64,000 nucleotides of DNA from Streptomyces decoyicus (GCF_019880305.1 NZ_CP082301.1:6820001-6884000); one strand, 5' to 3'. Shown: positions 47,635-56,322, counted from the first letter of the stretch. The notes: generated by a model from the sequence alone, not told the origin. Translations and numbers: made by a program.

Positions 47635-49107
47635 ATGCACACCGACACCGAGCGTTGTCTGCGCGCCGTGCGGTCCAAGGATGCCCGCTTCGACGGCTGG
47701 TTCTACACCGCCGTGCTCACGACCCGTATCTACTGCCGTCCCAGCTGCCCCGTGGTGCCGCCCAAGCCGGAGAACATGCGCTTCTACCCGAGCGCGGCCG
47801 CCGCTCAGCAGGCGGGGTTCCGGGCCTGCAAGCGGTGCCGTCCGGACGCCAGCCCGGGGTCCCCCGAGTGGAACGAGCGGGCCGATCTCGTCGCCCGCGC
47901 CATGCGGCTGATCGTCGATGGCATCGTCGACCGTGAGGGCGTTCCCGGGCTCGCCGCCCGGCTCGGCTACAGCACCCGCCAGATAGAGCGCCAGCTGCTG
48001 GCGGAACTGGGTGCGGGGCCACTCGCCCTGGCCCGCGCCCAGCGCGCGCAGACCGCCCGGCTGCTTGTGGAGACCACCGCGCTGCCGATGGCCGATGTCG
48101 CGTTCGCCGCCGGATTCGCCAGCATCCGTACCTTCAACGAGACGGTACGGGAGGTCTTCGCGCTCTCCCCGACGGAGCTGCGACAGCGCGCCAGGCCCGG
48201 CCCCCGTGCGGCGGTGCCCGGCTCGCTCGCGCTGCGGCTGCCCTTCCGCCGGCCGCTGAACCCCGACAACCTCTTCGGACACCTCGCCGCCACCGCGGTC
48301 CCCGGGGTCGAGGAATGGCGGGACGGCGCCTACCGCCGGACCCTGAGCCTCCCCTACGGGCACGGCATCGTCGCGCTCTCACCCCGCCCCGACCACATCG
48401 ACTGCCGCCTCTCCCTCACCGATCTGCGCGATCTGGCCGGCGCCATCGCCCGCTGCCGCCGGATGCTCGACCTCGACGCGGACCCGGAGGCCGTCGACGG
48501 GCTGCTCCGCGAGGACCCGCTGCTGACACCCCTCGTCGACAAGGCGCCGGGCCGCCGGGTCCCGCGCACGGTCGACGCCGAGGAATTCGCCGTCCGCGCC
48601 GTCCTCGGCCAGCAGGTCTCCACCGCGGCGGCCCGCACCCACGCCGGACGGCTGGTCCGCGCGCACGGCGAACGGGTCGACGACCCGGGCGGCGGCCTCA
48701 GCCATCTCTTCCCGCCCGCCACCGCGCTCGCCGGGCTGGACCCGGAGTCGCTGGCGATGCCCCGTACCCGCCGGGCCACCCTCACCGGCGTCATCGCCGC
48801 GCTCGGTTCCGGCGCGCTCCAACTGGGCGTCGGCAGCGACCGGGACGAGGCCCGCGCACAGCTCACGGTGCTGCCGGGCATCGGCCCCTGGACCGTCGAA
48901 TGCATCGCCATGCGCGCGCTCGGCGACCCGGACGCGTTCACACCGACCGACCTCGGTCTGCGTCGCGCGGCCGCCGGGCTCGGGCTGCCGCACACCCCGG
49001 CGGCCCTCATCCGCCACTCCGCGCACTGGCGCCCCTGGCGCGCCTACGCCGTCCAGTACCTCTGGGCGACCGACGACCACCCCATCAACCACCTCCCGAC
49101 GAACTGA
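47635..49107 (+). CDS. AdaA-AlkA fusion: alkylation-response regulator and 3-methyladenine DNA glycosylase
   Basis: A 490-residue fusion. Residues 1-75 are the Ada zinc domain with cysteines 34, 38, 65 and 68 (YCRPSC, CKRC), which accepts methyl groups from phosphotriesters. Residues 80-190 form an AraC-type helix-turn-helix (LAARLGYSTRQIERQL, then MADVAFAAGFASIRTFNETVR). Residues 200-490 are AlkA, with the helix-hairpin-helix LPGIGPWTVECIAMRAL and catalytic Asp439 in TPTDLGL. The protein senses methylated DNA, activates repair genes and excises alkylated bases. The ogt gene starts 10 bases after its stop, giving a compact repair operon. Confidence 0.95.
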   Translation: MHTDTERCLRAVRSKDARFDGWFYTAVLTTRIYCRPSCPVVPPKPENMRFYPSAAAAQQAGFRACKRCRPDASPGSPEWNERADLVARAMRLIVDGIVDREGVPGLAARLGYSTRQIERQLLAELGAGPLALARAQRAQTARLLVETTALPMADVAFAAGFASIRTFNETVREVFALSPTELRQRARPGPRAAVPGSLALRLPFRRPLNPDNLFGHLAATAVPGVEEWRDGAYRRTLSLPYGHGIVALSPRPDHIDCRLSLTDLRDLAGAIARCRRMLDLDADPEAVDGLLREDPLLTPLVDKAPGRRVPRTVDAEEFAVRAVLGQQVSTAAARTHAGRLVRAHGERVDDPGGGLSHLFPPATALAGLDPESLAMPRTRRATLTGVIAALGSGALQLGVGSDRDEARAQLTVLPGIGPWTVECIAMRALGDPDAFTPTDLGLRRAAAGLGLPHTPAALIRHSAHWRPWRAYAVQYLWATDDHPINHLPTN

Positions 49108-49117
49108 GCCCGCAGCC

Positions 49118-49663
49118 ATGACCGTTCACCCGCCCGCGCCCGAAGGGCCCCGCACCCACACCGTCCTCGACGACACCCCCGTGGGGCCGCTCACCCTCGT
49201 CGCCGCCGGCGAGGCACTCACCGGCCTATACATGACCGACCAGCGCCACCGCCCGCCCCAGGAGGCCTTCGGCGGCCCGGCGGACCCCGACGAGCCGCCG
49301 TTCGCCCTGGCCATCGCCCAGCTCCGGGCCTACTTCCGCGGTGAGTTGACCACCTTCGACCTGCCGCTCGTCCTGCACGGCTCGCCCTTCCAGCGCCGCG
49401 TCTGGGCGGCGCTGTGCACCATCCCGTACGGCGAGACCCTTTCGTACGGACAGCTCGCCGAACGGCTCGGCGTCCCGACGGCGGCCCGCGCGGTCGGTCT
49501 GGCCAACGGGCGCAACCCGGTCGGCATCGTCGTCCCCTGCCATCGCGTCGTCGGCGCCAACGGCAGCCTCACCGGCTACGGCGGCGGCCTCGACCGCAAG
49601 CGCCGGCTGCTCGCCTTCGAGCGGACGGAGGACGGCCTGTTCCCGGCGGAGGCGTGCGGGTGA
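49118..49663 (+). CDS. ogt: Methylated-DNA-protein-cysteine methyltransferase
   Basis: A 181-residue suicide enzyme that takes the alkyl group from O6-alkylguanine onto its cysteine. The active site reads VVPCHRVVG (Cys141), preceded by the DNA-binding helix LGVPTAARAVGLANGRNP and followed by YGGGLDRKRRLL. Length and motifs are normal. It is probably translated from the same mRNA as the AdaA-AlkA gene just upstream, which should control it in response to alkylation. The ribosome site (GAGCCCGCAG) is weak, consistent with coupling. Confidence 0.95.
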   Translation: MTVHPPAPEGPRTHTVLDDTPVGPLTLVAAGEALTGLYMTDQRHRPPQEAFGGPADPDEPPFALAIAQLRAYFRGELTTFDLPLVLHGSPFQRRVWAALCTIPYGETLSYGQLAERLGVPTAARAVGLANGRNPVGIVVPCHRVVGANGSLTGYGGGLDRKRRLLAFERTEDGLFPAEACG

Positions 49664-49734
49664 CGGGTCACCGGTGGCCACTGCCGGTCGAGTGCTGCGC
49701 TCGAAGCGGCGGGACCACGGCCTCCGGTTGACTT

Positions 49735-49776
49735 CTGCGTCCTGCGTCCTGCGTCCTGCGTCCTGCGTCCTGCGTC
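49735..49776. repeat. 7-bp tandem repeat, six perfect copies
   Basis: CTGCGTC is repeated six times without interruption between the convergent ogt and TetR genes, ending 9 bases before the TetR stop codon; a degenerate seventh copy (CTGTGCC) follows. Confidence 0.95.
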
Positions 49777-49784
49777 CTGTGCCC

Positions 49785-50444
49785 TCAGGCCCGGCCCGAG
49801 GGACTGAGTCCGTCGAGCAGCGCCCGTACGGTCTCCGCCGCGAACTCCTCGTCGCCTTCCGGGAGGAGCCCACCGGGTGGTGCCTCGGCGTCGAAGAACA
49901 GGTCGAGGAAGGCGCGGTGGAAACAGGCCCCGATGAGCAGCGTGGCCGCCGCGTGCGGGTCGATGCCGGACGAGACCCGGCCCAGCGCCTGCTCGGCCGC
50001 CAGATATCCGGCCAGGTGCTGGGTGGCGTTCTGCGGCCCGGCGGTGCCGAGCTCGTGCAGCTTGCGGCGGTGTGTCGCCAGCAGCTCGGGGCTGGCGAAC
50101 AGCGAGGCGGCCATCGGGAAGGACCGGCGGTAGAACCTGACGGCGGCCAGCGCCACCGCCGTGAGGCGCTCGGCGGGCCCCCGCGCGTCGCCCGCGTGAC
50201 CCGGCAGTTGCTCCAGCACGTCCGAGAACTGCGGTACCCGCTCGTGCAGCACCCGGACGAAGATCTCTTCCTTGTTGCGGAAGTGCTTGTACAGCGCCGC
50301 CTCGGAACAGCCCGCCTCCCGGGCGATCTGCTTCGTCGTCGTACGGGTCAGGCCCACGGTCGTCATCAGCGCGGCGGCGGCGTCGAGGATGCGGGAGCGC
50401 GTCAGGGCGCCTCCGGTCAGCGGAGCGGCGGCGTCTCGGGTCAT
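49785..50444 (-). CDS. TetR-family repressor
   Basis: A 219-residue regulator. The N-terminal helix-turn-helix has ALTRSRILDAAAALM, TTTKQIAREAGCSEAALYKHFRNKEEIF, the classic TetR pattern; the C-terminal ligand domain is variable. ATG 50444 is chosen because upstream in-frame codons would run into the operator. A 46-bp inverted repeat lies in the 95-bp gap to the divergent NAD(P)-binding gene, so it very probably represses both that gene and itself. The inducing ligand is unknown. Confidence 0.92.
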   Translation of the reverse strand: MTRDAAAPLTGGALTRSRILDAAAALMTTVGLTRTTTKQIAREAGCSEAALYKHFRNKEEIFVRVLHERVPQFSDVLEQLPGHAGDARGPAERLTAVALAAVRFYRRSFPMAASLFASPELLATHRRKLHELGTAGPQNATQHLAGYLAAEQALGRVSSGIDPHAAATLLIGACFHRAFLDLFFDAEAPPGGLLPEGDEEFAAETVRALLDGLSPSGRA

Positions 50445-50465
50445 GGCGCCGAGTCTACGTTGACA

Positions 50466-50511
50466 GGTGAGTGAGCACTCACCCACACTCGTGGGTGAGT
50501 GCTCACTCACC
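50466..50511. promoter_or_regulatory. 46-bp inverted repeat, TetR operator
   Basis: Two exact 21-bp arms (GGTGAGTGAGCACTCACCCAC and its complement, 50466-50486 and 50491-50511) are separated by 4 bases. Each arm itself contains a near-palindrome GTGAGTGAGCACTCAC, so two repressor dimers could bind side by side. A TTGACA box at 50460 abuts it. Confidence 0.8.
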
Positions 50512-50539
50512 TTCCTGCTGTTCCCAGGAGAGACAGACC

Positions 50540-51175
50540 ATGAAACTCACCGTTCTCGGCGCGTCGGGCGGTGTCGGCCGACAGCTCGTCACCCACGCCC
50601 TGGCCGACGGTCACGAGGTGACCGCAGCCCTGCGCAGCCCGGAGAAGCTGACCGAGCGGCATGAGCGTCTGACGGTCGTCCGCGCGGACGCGCTCGACAC
50701 CGCGTCCGTCAAGACGGTGGTCGGCGGCGCCGACGCGGTGCTCTCCGGCATCGGCCAGGCCGGCCGGCGCGACCCGCTGCGACCCGCGTCCACCTCGGCC
50801 CGCGCGCTCGTCGAAGCGATGACCGCAACGGGCGTACGGCGGCTCCTCGTGGTCAGCGCGGCCCCTCTCAACCGCGCCGGTACGGGGCAGTCGTTCCTCA
50901 CCCGACGACTGTTCGGGCCCCTGCTGTGGGCGGCCCTCAAGGAGCTCTACACCGATCTGGAGCGGATGGAGGCCGTACTGCGCGCCAGCGCTCTCGACTG
51001 GACGGCGGTCCGCCCGCCCCGCCTGACCGACAAGCCGGGCGAGGGCCGCTACCGCCACGCCGTCGAGGCCGGCCCGGCCGGCGATGTCATCAGCCGCACC
51101 GACGTGGCCCGCGCCATGCTCGACTTCGTCGACGACCCGCAGACCTACGGCCATGCGGTCGGCATCAGCCGCTGA
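50540..51175 (+). CDS. NAD(P)-binding atypical SDR (NmrA/BVR-like)
   Basis: A 211-residue Rossmann protein: KLTVLGASGGVGRQLV at the N-terminus (GASGxxG), followed by AALRSPEKL and ADALD, then RRLLVVSAAPLNR. It lacks the YxxxK pair of classical SDRs, as is typical of NAD(P)H-quinone-reductase-like or flavin-reductase-like sensors. AGGAGA lies before the ATG. It is divergent from the TetR gene and shares its operator, so it should be induced by the TetR ligand. The function may be detoxification of a quinone or similar electrophile; this is inferred from how such pairs usually behave. Confidence 0.85.
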   Translation: MKLTVLGASGGVGRQLVTHALADGHEVTAALRSPEKLTERHERLTVVRADALDTASVKTVVGGADAVLSGIGQAGRRDPLRPASTSARALVEAMTATGVRRLLVVSAAPLNRAGTGQSFLTRRLFGPLLWAALKELYTDLERMEAVLRASALDWTAVRPPRLTDKPGEGRYRHAVEAGPAGDVISRTDVARAMLDFVDDPQTYGHAVGISR

Positions 51176-51352
51176 GGACGCCTGCGCGGGCATCCGCACG
51201 GATGCCGGTCCGGACGCGGCCAGGACGCCCGGTCGGAATGCCCGTCCGGCCTCCGGCCGGAGGCCGCCCCGGAGCCCGACCAGGATGCGGGCCCGGACGC
51301 CCGTCCACCACCCGCCACTCCACGACCCGCCACCCTGCCGGCGTCGCCGGCC

Positions 51353-52162
51353 TCAGCCCGCGACGACCCCGCGCACCTCGTCCACCAGCTCCGCCGCCGT
51401 CGCCACCGAGCGCTGCAACTCCGTTTCCCCGCGACCGAGGCCGCCGAGCAGGGCGGTGGCACGGGCACCGAAGCCGGGCGGCGTCTCCGGCATCGCCGTG
51501 GCCGCCGCGAGCGCGCCCTTCTCGTTGAGACACCAGATGCGGTGATGGGCGTGCAGCGCCTGGACGAGGTCGCCGACGGCCCGGGACAGACACAGGGCCG
51601 CATGCAGCACGTCCAGGGCCGTGTACGACTTGCCCGCCATCGCCACCGAGAACCCCGCGTCCCAGACCGCACCCTCGGTCAGCGCCTCGCGCAGGGCCTC
51701 GGGATAGGTGCGGGTCTCGTTCCGCAGGCGGGCCAGTTCCCCGTCGGTGTCCGCGAGCACCCGACCCAGCGCCGCCTCGCCCGGGTAGGCGGGGGACCAG
51801 AAGCCCAGGGGGTGACCGGCCTGTACGCCGATCTCGAAGCGGCCCTCGCGACACTCCTCCCACACCCGCCGCACCCGGTCGACGTCCCGCAGGATCCAGT
51901 CCACATGGCTGCCGTCCGGCAGGACGAGCCAGGCACCGCCGTTGACCCACGCGCCCCAGGCGCCCGGCCCGTACACCTCGACGGGGCCGCCGGTCACCTC
52001 CACGGCCAGCGCCTCCAGCGCCGCAAGATCCGGCTCGCCCCGGTAGTAGACGCCCAGATCCCAGTCGGAGTCCGGCCGATGGGTACCCCGTGCCCGGCTT
52101 CCGCCGAGCATCACCCCGACAACTCCCGGCACCTGCGCGACCTTTGCGGCAATCTCATCCAT
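51353..52162 (-). CDS. Nucleotidyltransferase-domain protein
   Basis: A 269-residue protein with the minimal nucleotidyltransferase signature GGSRARGTHRPDSDWDLG (GS, then DxD) near the N-terminus and a third acidic residue in HVDWIL. The rest is helical and matches none of the aminoglycoside adenylyltransferases I can recall well. Proteins of this build transfer AMP to small molecules or proteins. It is a single gene on the minus strand; the ATG at 52162 directly precedes VPGVVGVMLGGS. It could be an antibiotic-modifying enzyme, but no resistance context is seen. Confidence 0.8.
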   Translation of the reverse strand: MDEIAAKVAQVPGVVGVMLGGSRARGTHRPDSDWDLGVYYRGEPDLAALEALAVEVTGGPVEVYGPGAWGAWVNGGAWLVLPDGSHVDWILRDVDRVRRVWEECREGRFEIGVQAGHPLGFWSPAYPGEAALGRVLADTDGELARLRNETRTYPEALREALTEGAVWDAGFSVAMAGKSYTALDVLHAALCLSRAVGDLVQALHAHHRIWCLNEKGALAAATAMPETPPGFGARATALLGGLGRGETELQRSVATAAELVDEVRGVVAG

Positions 52163-52555
52163 CCCGCCACGCTAGGGCCTGTCTCCAAGGTCCCGTCGTT
52201 CGCCCCTAGGACGGGCCTCGCGGTGTCCGGTGCGCTGCGCTCTCCCTCACACCTTAAGAGTGCGGGAGGGGCTCCCACCGCTCGCTCCGTCCCGGCTCTT
52301 GATCAGCCGGTGGATGCCGAGCGATCGCAAGGCGGAGGGTCGTCCCGGTACTGGGTGTACTGGGTGTACTGGGGGCACCGGGATGAGCCCGACAACGCGG
52401 AGGGGGTTCCCCGCGCCATTCAGGCGTGGGGGAGAGCGTGCGTGCCTGGGGGCACCTCCCAGCGGTAGCTGGGGGAGCGGCGCGAGGCAGACGGGACGTG
52501 GAAGACAAGACAGGCCCTGGTACCGGCGGGATGACCGCCGCTCGCCTTGTTCCGG
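52163..52555. other. Intergenic region with a short repeat
   Basis: No gene is recognisable. The only structure is a 9-bp unit, TACTGGGTG, present three times from 52349 to 52375 (last copy TACTGGGGG). The rest is unremarkable mixed sequence between the nucleotidyltransferase promoter region and the NUDIX 3' end. Confidence 0.5.
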
Positions 52556-53068
52556 TTATTCCGGCGTACCGTCAGCCCCGGCCGGCGGCACGCCGTCCTC
52601 CAGTTCCGCCGGTCCGCGGCCGTCCGCGAGGGCCTTCAGGGCGGCGCCGAGGCGCAGGGCCATCTCCCGGTTCACCAACGTCTGGGCCTCGTCCCAGTGC
52701 ACCATGCGCCAGGAGAGCAGCTCGTCCTCCTGCACACGGATCGAGGCCAGCTGCGCGGCGTCCAGCACCCCGCCGTCGTAGAGGTACGACACCAGCGGCG
52801 GCCGCTCCTTTCCGCGTACCCAGTCGACGGCGAGCAGCGCGCCCGGCTCCACGTCCAGGCCGATCTCCTCGGCGGTCTCGCGGCGGGCGGCCTGACGGGG
52901 CGATTCGCCCTGGTCCGACTCGACCGTGCCGCCCGGCAGGATCCAGGTGTCGCGGTAGTTGGGCTCCACGAGCAGAAGGCGGCCTTCCGCGTCACGGAAG
53001 ATGACGCCCGCGCCCGCGAGCACGCGGGGCAGGCCGGCGATGTACGTGGCGTAGTCCAAGGTGGTCAC
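52556..53068 (-). CDS. NUDIX hydrolase
   Basis: A 170-residue pyrophosphohydrolase. The Nudix box is present as GGTVES, then GESPRQAARRETAEEIGL, with the RETAEE glutamates that bind metal; there are two extra residues between the first glycine and glutamate compared with the standard spacing. The N-terminal strand AGAGVIFRDAEGRLLLV and WILPGG are typical of the ADP-ribose or nucleotide-cleaning branches. The C-terminal tail is Glu/Pro/Gly-rich and probably flexible. It is divergent from the glycerate kinase gene, with a 317-bp gap between them. Confidence 0.9.
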   Translation of the reverse strand: MTTLDYATYIAGLPRVLAGAGVIFRDAEGRLLLVEPNYRDTWILPGGTVESDQGESPRQAARRETAEEIGLDVEPGALLAVDWVRGKERPPLVSYLYDGGVLDAAQLASIRVQEDELLSWRMVHWDEAQTLVNREMALRLGAALKALADGRGPAELEDGVPPAGADGTPE

Positions 53069-53180
53069 GGCGCGAGCCTAGACGGTACGGGTCCGGGGCC
53101 ACGCCGGTCCCGGGGATCTTGCCGGCGCACCCCGGGGGCGCTCGGCAGCACCGCCCGACCCCGGGCGTGTCTTTCCGGCC

Positions 53181-53242
53181 AGGGCGGGCCAGGGCGGGCC
53201 AGGACGGATCAGGGCGGACCAGGAGCGGATCAGGAGCGGGGC
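53181..53242. repeat. 10-11-bp tandem repeats in the NUDIX/glycerate-kinase gap
   Basis: Six head-to-tail copies derive from AGGGCGGGCC (two perfect, then AGGACGGATC, AGGGCGGACC and two 11-bp AGGAGCGG versions). The near 10-bp period would place each copy on the same DNA face. The remainder of the 317-bp divergent gap shows no gene. Confidence 0.8.
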
Positions 53243-53385
53243 CCGAAGCCCTTGGGGGAGTGGGTGCCGGGCCCGCGGGCCCGCCGTGATCCGTAAGGCA
53301 CGTCCCAAGTGCCCTGTTCGCCGGGCCATGCGCCGGATAAGGTCACAGCGGCGCGACTGCCAGTTCGAAAGCAAGGGGAAACACG

Positions 53386-54543
53386 GTGGCGGACGCAGCA
53401 AGGACATCCACAGCACATGTGCTGATCGCCGCGGACAAATTCAAGGGTTCGCTCACGGCCGTCGAGGTCGCCGAGCATGTCACGGCCGGTCTCCGGCGTG
53501 CGGTCCCCGGTCTCGACGTGGCGGCCGTCCCGGTCGCGGACGGTGGCGACGGCACGGTCGCGGCGGCACTCGCGGCCGGCTTCACCCGGCACGAGGCACG
53601 GGTCACCGGCCCCACCGGCACGCCGGTGACGGCCACCTTCGCGCTGCGCGACGACGGCACCGCGGTGGTGGAGATGGCGGAGGCCTCCGGGCTCCAGCAC
53701 CTCCCGGCGGGCGTCTTCGCGCCCCTGACCGCGACCACGTACGGCACCGGCGAGCTGTTGCTCGCGGCCCTCGACGCGGGTGCGACCTCGATCGTCTTCG
53801 GTGTCGGCGGCAGCGCCACGACCGACGGCGGCGCGGGCATGCTCGCGGCGCTGGGCGCGCGGTTCCTGGACACGGACGGCGAGCCGGTCGCCCCTGGCGG
53901 CGGCCCGCTGCGCGACCTGGCCACCGCCGATCTGACGGGGCTGGACCCCCGGCTGGCCAGGACCGCGCTCGTGCTCGCCAGCGATGTGGACAACCCGCTC
54001 ACGGGGCCGAAGGGCGCCCCGGCGGTCTACGGCCCGCAGAAAGGCGCCAGCGAGGCGGACGTGGCCACGCTGGACGCCGCGCTGGCGCACTACGCCGAGG
54101 TGCTGGAGCGCGCGGTGGGCCCGAAGGCGGCGGAACACGCCCTGGCACCCGGCGCGGGCGCCGCGGGCGGGATCGGTTACGGCGCGCTGGTCGGCCTGGA
54201 CGCGGTGTTCCGGCCGGGCATCGACGTGATGCTCGACGTCCTGGGCTTCGCCCCGGCGCTGGCGAAGGCCACTTTCGTCATCACCGGCGAGGGCTCGCTC
54301 GACACGCAGACGCTGCACGGCAAGGCGCCGGCGGGGGTCGCCGCCGCGGCCCGTGCGGCCGGTCTGGACGTGGTCGCGGTCTGCGGCCGCCTCCAGCTGA
54401 CGCAGGAAGCGCTCGGCGCCGCGGGTATCCGGCGGGCCTACGCCCTGACGGATCTGGAGCCCGATCCGGCCCGCTGTATGGCCGAGGCGGGCCCGCTGCT
54501 GGAGCGGGCGGCGGAGCAGCTGGCGTGGGACTTCCTGGTCTGA
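53386..54543 (+). CDS. Glycerate kinase (type I, GarK/GlxK family)
   Basis: A 385-residue kinase that phosphorylates glycerate, usually at position 2. Family motifs are ADKFKGSLTA near the N-terminus, VPVADGGDGT, FGVGGSATTDGGAGML, ASDVDNPLTGPKGA and TGEGSLDTQTLHGKAP. It starts at GTG 53386 with AAGGGGAA before it. Length is normal. It feeds glycerate from glyoxylate or sugar-acid breakdown into glycolysis. No aldolase or reductase partners are present, so it is a stand-alone gene ending in two hairpins. Confidence 0.93.
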   Translation: MADAARTSTAHVLIAADKFKGSLTAVEVAEHVTAGLRRAVPGLDVAAVPVADGGDGTVAAALAAGFTRHEARVTGPTGTPVTATFALRDDGTAVVEMAEASGLQHLPAGVFAPLTATTYGTGELLLAALDAGATSIVFGVGGSATTDGGAGMLAALGARFLDTDGEPVAPGGGPLRDLATADLTGLDPRLARTALVLASDVDNPLTGPKGAPAVYGPQKGASEADVATLDAALAHYAEVLERAVGPKAAEHALAPGAGAAGGIGYGALVGLDAVFRPGIDVMLDVLGFAPALAKATFVITGEGSLDTQTLHGKAPAGVAAAARAAGLDVVAVCGRLQLTQEALGAAGIRRAYALTDLEPDPARCMAEAGPLLERAAEQLAWDFLV

Positions 54544-54550
54544 GGCGGTG

Positions 54551-54571
54551 TGCGGCCCGCCGCGGGCCGCA
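54551..54571 (+). terminator. First hairpin after glycerate kinase
   Basis: A 9-bp stem TGCGGCCCG/CGGGCCGCA with a 3-base loop begins 8 bases after the stop codon. It lacks a T-tract. Confidence 0.6.
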
Positions 54572-54600
54572 CACACCGAGCCGGCCGCACACACCACAAC

Positions 54601-54641
54601 GCCGCGGGCCCCGGGCGAGAAACTCGCTCGGGGCCCGCGGC
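54601..54641. terminator. Strong bidirectional terminator between glycerate kinase and pssA
   Basis: A 19-bp stem (GCCGCGGGCCCCGGGCGAG with one G-T pair in the other arm) closes an AAA loop and is followed by GTTGTTCTGCGTT. It lies between convergent genes. Confidence 0.8.
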
Positions 54642-54657
54642 GTTGTTCTGCGTTCCG

Positions 54658-55518
54658 TTAGGGGAGCTGTGCGGCGCGGGACTCCGCCCGCGACTCGCGG
54701 CGGTTGTCGCGGAAGGTGTTGACCCTCCGGGCCGTCGCGAACAGCGGGATCATCGCGCCCAGGACCACCTGGAGGGCGCAGCCGGTCTGGAGCAGCAGCT
54801 GGCCGCCGGGGGCGTCCAGCGCCCAGGCCGCGAGCATGCCCATGCTGAGGACGATCCAGCTGAGCATCGCCACCGCGAGCCTGCCCCGCGGCTTGGGGTA
54901 CTCGACCCGGCTCACCATCAGCCAGGCCACCCCGATGATCGCCAGCAGCGTCGGCAGGAACGGCAGCTCCAGCAGCACGATGGCGACGACGGTCAGGGCG
55001 CCGAAGGGACTCGGCATGCCCTGGAAGATGCCGTCACGGAGTGTGACGCAGGAGAACCGCGCAAGCCGGAGCACCACCGCCAGCAGCACCACGACAGCGG
55101 CGACCACCGACACCCGCTGGTGCGCGTCCTGGGCGACCATCCCCCAGGTCACCACGAAGTACGCGGGCGCCAGGCCGAAGCTGATCAGGTCGGAGAGGTT
55201 GTCGAGCTCGGCCCCCATCGCCGAGGCCCGCAGCTTGCGCGCCACCAGCCCGTCGAAGAGGTCGAAGACCGACGCCAGCAGCATCAGGATCACGGCCATC
55301 GCCGCGCTGTGCCGGGCCATCCCGCCGTCCTCGTTGCCCGTCAGATGCGGGATGAGGACCCCGGTGGTCGTGAAGTACACGGCCATGAAGCCGCAGATCG
55401 CGTTGCCGAGGGTGAGGGTGTCCGCTATTGACAGCCGCGTGGACAGCGGCATGTCGTCCTCGTCCTCGTCGGTCTCGGGCGCCCAGCCCGCCTGTGTCTC
55501 GGGATCAATCACGGTCAA
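54658..55518 (-). CDS. pssA: CDP-diacylglycerol-serine O-phosphatidyltransferase
   Basis: A 286-residue membrane enzyme that makes phosphatidylserine. The CDP-alcohol phosphotransferase signature is exact: FDLFDGLVARKLRASAMGAE then LDNLSD (DxxDGxxAR, G, D, D). About eight hydrophobic segments follow an acidic N-terminus. The start is probably TTG 55518 or GTG 55512, both inside the end of the psd gene, so translation is coupled. Together with psd it turns CDP-diacylglycerol and serine into phosphatidylethanolamine at the cytoplasmic membrane. Confidence 0.93.
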   Translation of the reverse strand: MTVIDPETQAGWAPETDEDEDDMPLSTRLSIADTLTLGNAICGFMAVYFTTTGVLIPHLTGNEDGGMARHSAAMAVILMLLASVFDLFDGLVARKLRASAMGAELDNLSDLISFGLAPAYFVVTWGMVAQDAHQRVSVVAAVVVLLAVVLRLARFSCVTLRDGIFQGMPSPFGALTVVAIVLLELPFLPTLLAIIGVAWLMVSRVEYPKPRGRLAVAMLSWIVLSMGMLAAWALDAPGGQLLLQTGCALQVVLGAMIPLFATARRVNTFRDNRRESRAESRAAQLP

Positions 55519-56152
55519 GACGAGTCACCCCCGCGGTGGTCGCCTGGCCGACCTCGACCGCCACCTCGACGCCCTCCGGGAGGTAGACGTCGACGCGCGA
55601 GCCGAAGCGGATCAGTCCGATCCGCTCGCCCTGCTCGACCTTGGTGCCCTCGGGCACGTACGGGACGATACGGCGGGCCACCGCGCCGGCGATCTGCACC
55701 ATCTCGATGTCACCGAGCTCGGTGTCGAAGTGCCAGACCACCCGCTCGTTGTTCTCGCTCTCCTTGTTGAACGCCGGGACGAACCCGCCGGGGATGTGCT
55801 CCACGGACGTCACCGTGCCGGCCAGCGGCGCACGGTTGACGTGGACGTTCAGCGGACTCATGAAGATCGCGACGCGGGTGCGTCCGTCCTTCCACGGCAT
55901 GATGCTCTGCACCACACCGTCGGCCGGGGAGATGACACGTCCCTGAGCGATCTCCCGCTCGGGGTCGCGGAAAAACCACAGCATGCCCGCCGCCAGTGCG
56001 GTGGTGGGCACGGCAACGGCGGCCCAGCGACCCGACCGGCGGGACCGGGCGAGGCTGACCGCTGCCGTGGCAACGGTCGGCAGGAGCCACGGCGACGCTC
56101 CGCGCGCGAGGCGGACACGACCGCGTTGTGCAGAGGATTGGCTGTGGGGCAT
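55505..56152 (-). CDS. psd: Phosphatidylserine decarboxylase, short type
   Basis: A 215-residue proenzyme of the short, archaeal-like Psd family. A hydrophobic N-terminal region (SGRWAAVAVPTTALAAGMLWFF) anchors it, and FFRDPER, SPADGVV and FMSPLNVHVNRAP are family motifs. Self-cleavage to make the pyruvoyl group should occur at Gly184-Ser185 in RFGSRVD, where the longer enzymes have LGST. It decarboxylates phosphatidylserine to phosphatidylethanolamine. It overlaps the pssA start and lies 170 bases downstream of the ethylmalonyl-CoA operon on the same strand. Confidence 0.93.
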   Translation of the reverse strand: MPHSQSSAQRGRVRLARGASPWLLPTVATAAVSLARSRRSGRWAAVAVPTTALAAGMLWFFRDPEREIAQGRVISPADGVVQSIMPWKDGRTRVAIFMSPLNVHVNRAPLAGTVTSVEHIPGGFVPAFNKESENNERVVWHFDTELGDIEMVQIAGAVARRIVPYVPEGTKVEQGERIGLIRFGSRVDVYLPEGVEVAVEVGQATTAGVTRLDRD

Positions 56153-56322
56153 GGATGACCTTCGTAGCGGAGGATGCCGCGTATGGATACGGGGGACGGC
56201 GGCTTTCCGGGGATGGTATCGGTTGCGAGCGGCAACTGGCCAAGAGCCAGAGCCAATCCGTGGCCGAAGAACGATGACGGGGTGTGATCTTCGTCTAGAT
56301 CAAAGCAGCCCAAACGGGATGT

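Noticed and set aside
46069..48363. A 764-codon minus-strand frame with a repetitive Gly/Pro/Ala segment
   Set aside because: The repeat comes from the pentanucleotide array and the rest shadows the prolyl aminopeptidase and AdaA-AlkA genes.
49735..49776. CRISPR-like or attachment-site repeat
   Set aside because: Seven-base units without spacers; no integrase gene nearby.
51353..52162. Aminoglycoside resistance gene
   Set aside because: Only the generic nucleotidyltransferase signature is visible; no specific ANT subfamily motif was recognised.
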